DNA of 64,000 bases. Origin: Cytophagaceae bacterium. GTDB lineage: Bacteria > Bacteroidota > Bacteroidia > Cytophagales > Cytophagaceae. The translations under genes and the position numbers were made by a program. Position 1 is the stretch's first letter. The number at the start of each line of letters is the position of its first letter. A model generated the notes under the pieces. It saw only the letters and a list, made by a program, of their open reading frames with translations. It had not been told where the DNA came from and searched no databases. The DNA is taken from the NCBI GenBank assembly GCA_029237685.1, contig JAQZBV010000026.1, forward strand, positions 1 to 64,000. The letters run 5' to 3'. Positions 63,537-64,000 of this stretch are shown here, one piece after another.

Positions 63537-64000
63537 CTGCAATTCTCGCAGCATCCCGAATGCGAAATCGAATCTTCCATGTTAAACAAAGTGCCGCACT
63601 TTTCGCACAAGTGCCAGGATTGGAAAAGCGAAGAGGGTTCTGCCAGAAAACGGTTTGACAATTCACTTTCTTTGGACCGGATAAATAAATGATCGAGGCT
63701 GCTGCCTATTTCTAATTTGGTAGCCTGGTCTATTTTCAATGCATCGATTTTTTGCTTTAACTCCTCGATCATCTTTTCTCTTTCAATGATCGCATTACGG
63801 TGTGTCAAATCTTTTTTCGTGAGTTCTGTTTGCAGGTACTTGAGGTAAGTCCCCATTTCATCGGCATTGCCGGCCAGGCGGTTGAATAAGATGAGGTATT
63901 GCTTCAACAAAGGATTTTCCAAATCATACGGATAGCGTACGTTGTGATCGATTTCACTCCATCCCTCTTCAAATATGGTGCGCACCTGGAGTTCCGCTGT
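63530..64000 (-). CDS. RelA/SpoT-domain protein, C-terminal part with zinc-ribbon tail (5' partial)
   Basis: The frame is open to the window edge and only the C-terminal 156 codons are visible. It begins TAELQVRTIFEEGWSEIDHN, the E-L-Q-x-R-T...EEGWSEIDH motif of (p)ppGpp synthetases, then a coiled coil, and ends CEKCGTLFNMEDSISHSGCC-ENC, two CxxC-like pairs that may bind zinc. This is a small-alarmone-synthetase-like or RSH protein with an unusual tail. The N-terminal nucleotide-binding part lies outside. The stop TGA is within the TTTTCAG repeat. Confidence 0.8.
   Translation of the reverse strand, partial: TAELQVRTIFEEGWSEIDHNVRYPYDLENPLLKQYLILFNRLAGNADEMGTYLKYLQTELTKKDLTHRNAIIEREKMIEELKQKIDALKIDQATKLEIGSSLDHLFIRSKESELSNRFLAEPSSLFQSWHLCEKCGTLFNMEDSISHSGCCENCRN

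Overview
The window looks like a chromosome segment of a Bacteroidota bacterium (Cytophagales/Chitinophagales-like). It has moderate-to-low GC and almost no Shine-Dalgarno sequences. It carries a large secreted enzyme with a type IX secretion (T9SS) C-terminal domain, many multi-PAS histidine kinases with the H-box [12 protein letters not shown], GbsR/MarR and ChrA/ChrB types common in this phylum, and many dispersed intergenic repeats. No rRNA, tRNA, CRISPR array, transposase or prophage gene was recognised.

Layout. 0-10 kb: the 3' part of a nitrate/nitrite transporter gene, a 5'-decayed alpha/beta hydrolase, a PAS kinase with its response regulator, a 1.3-kb stretch of gene remnants (Na+/H+ antiporter tail, two small reading frames with in-frame stops), and a CheB-CheR-PAS-kinase gene broken by an internal deletion. 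10-23 kb: a tiny Lys-rich protein, an 8.7-kb cyclic beta-glucan synthase-like gene, D-lactate dehydrogenase, and a Rieske/FAD oxidoreductase with a DUF6766-like membrane protein. 23-30 kb: small conserved proteins, a response regulator, a LOV-like PAS protein without the photoactive Cys, a second (apparently 5'-truncated) PAS kinase and a T9SS-exported GH128-like glucanase. 29.5-32.4 kb: a four-gene chromate operon (atypical OmpR-type regulator, ChrB-like, outer-membrane protein, ChrA). 32.5-37.1 kb: a GbsR/MarR regulator with two matching 18-bp palindromes, then seven genes for an apparent membrane/lipid system (four small membrane proteins, TIGR01777 epimerase, wax-synthase-like MBOAT, SRPBCC). 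37-45.9 kb: kinase/regulator pair, HTTM protein, Thr-rich secreted protein, an MFS transporter behind two tandem TPP-riboswitch-like elements, Nudix hydrolase, histone H1-like protein and a membrane glycosyltransferase-like protein. 46-49.9 kb: thiol/peroxide cluster (two DsbA-like proteins, peroxiredoxin, OsmC) and a flavin amine oxidase behind a canonical TPP riboswitch and terminator. 50-55 kb: GH15 plus fused OtsA-OtsB trehalose enzyme and an SRPBCC protein. 55-60 kb: a dnaE2-type polymerase and dinB operon, with a 37-bp palindrome over the dnaE2 start, sitting between two direct copies of a ~200-bp MITE-like element. 60-64 kb: a diadenylate-cyclase-like protein, a repeat-rich spacer, class I fructose-bisphosphate aldolase and the 3' end of a RelA/SpoT-like gene with a zinc-ribbon tail.

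Taken together, the genes point to a free-living bacterium equipped for environmental sensing, osmotic protection (trehalose, cyclic glucan), metal/oxidant defence and mutagenic repair. The most unusual items are the TPP-riboswitch elements in front of an MFS transporter (tandem) and a flavin amine oxidase, the GbsR-flanked wax-synthase/epimerase/SRPBCC operon, the repeat-flanked translesion polymerase operon, and the concentration of decayed genes in the first 10 kb.
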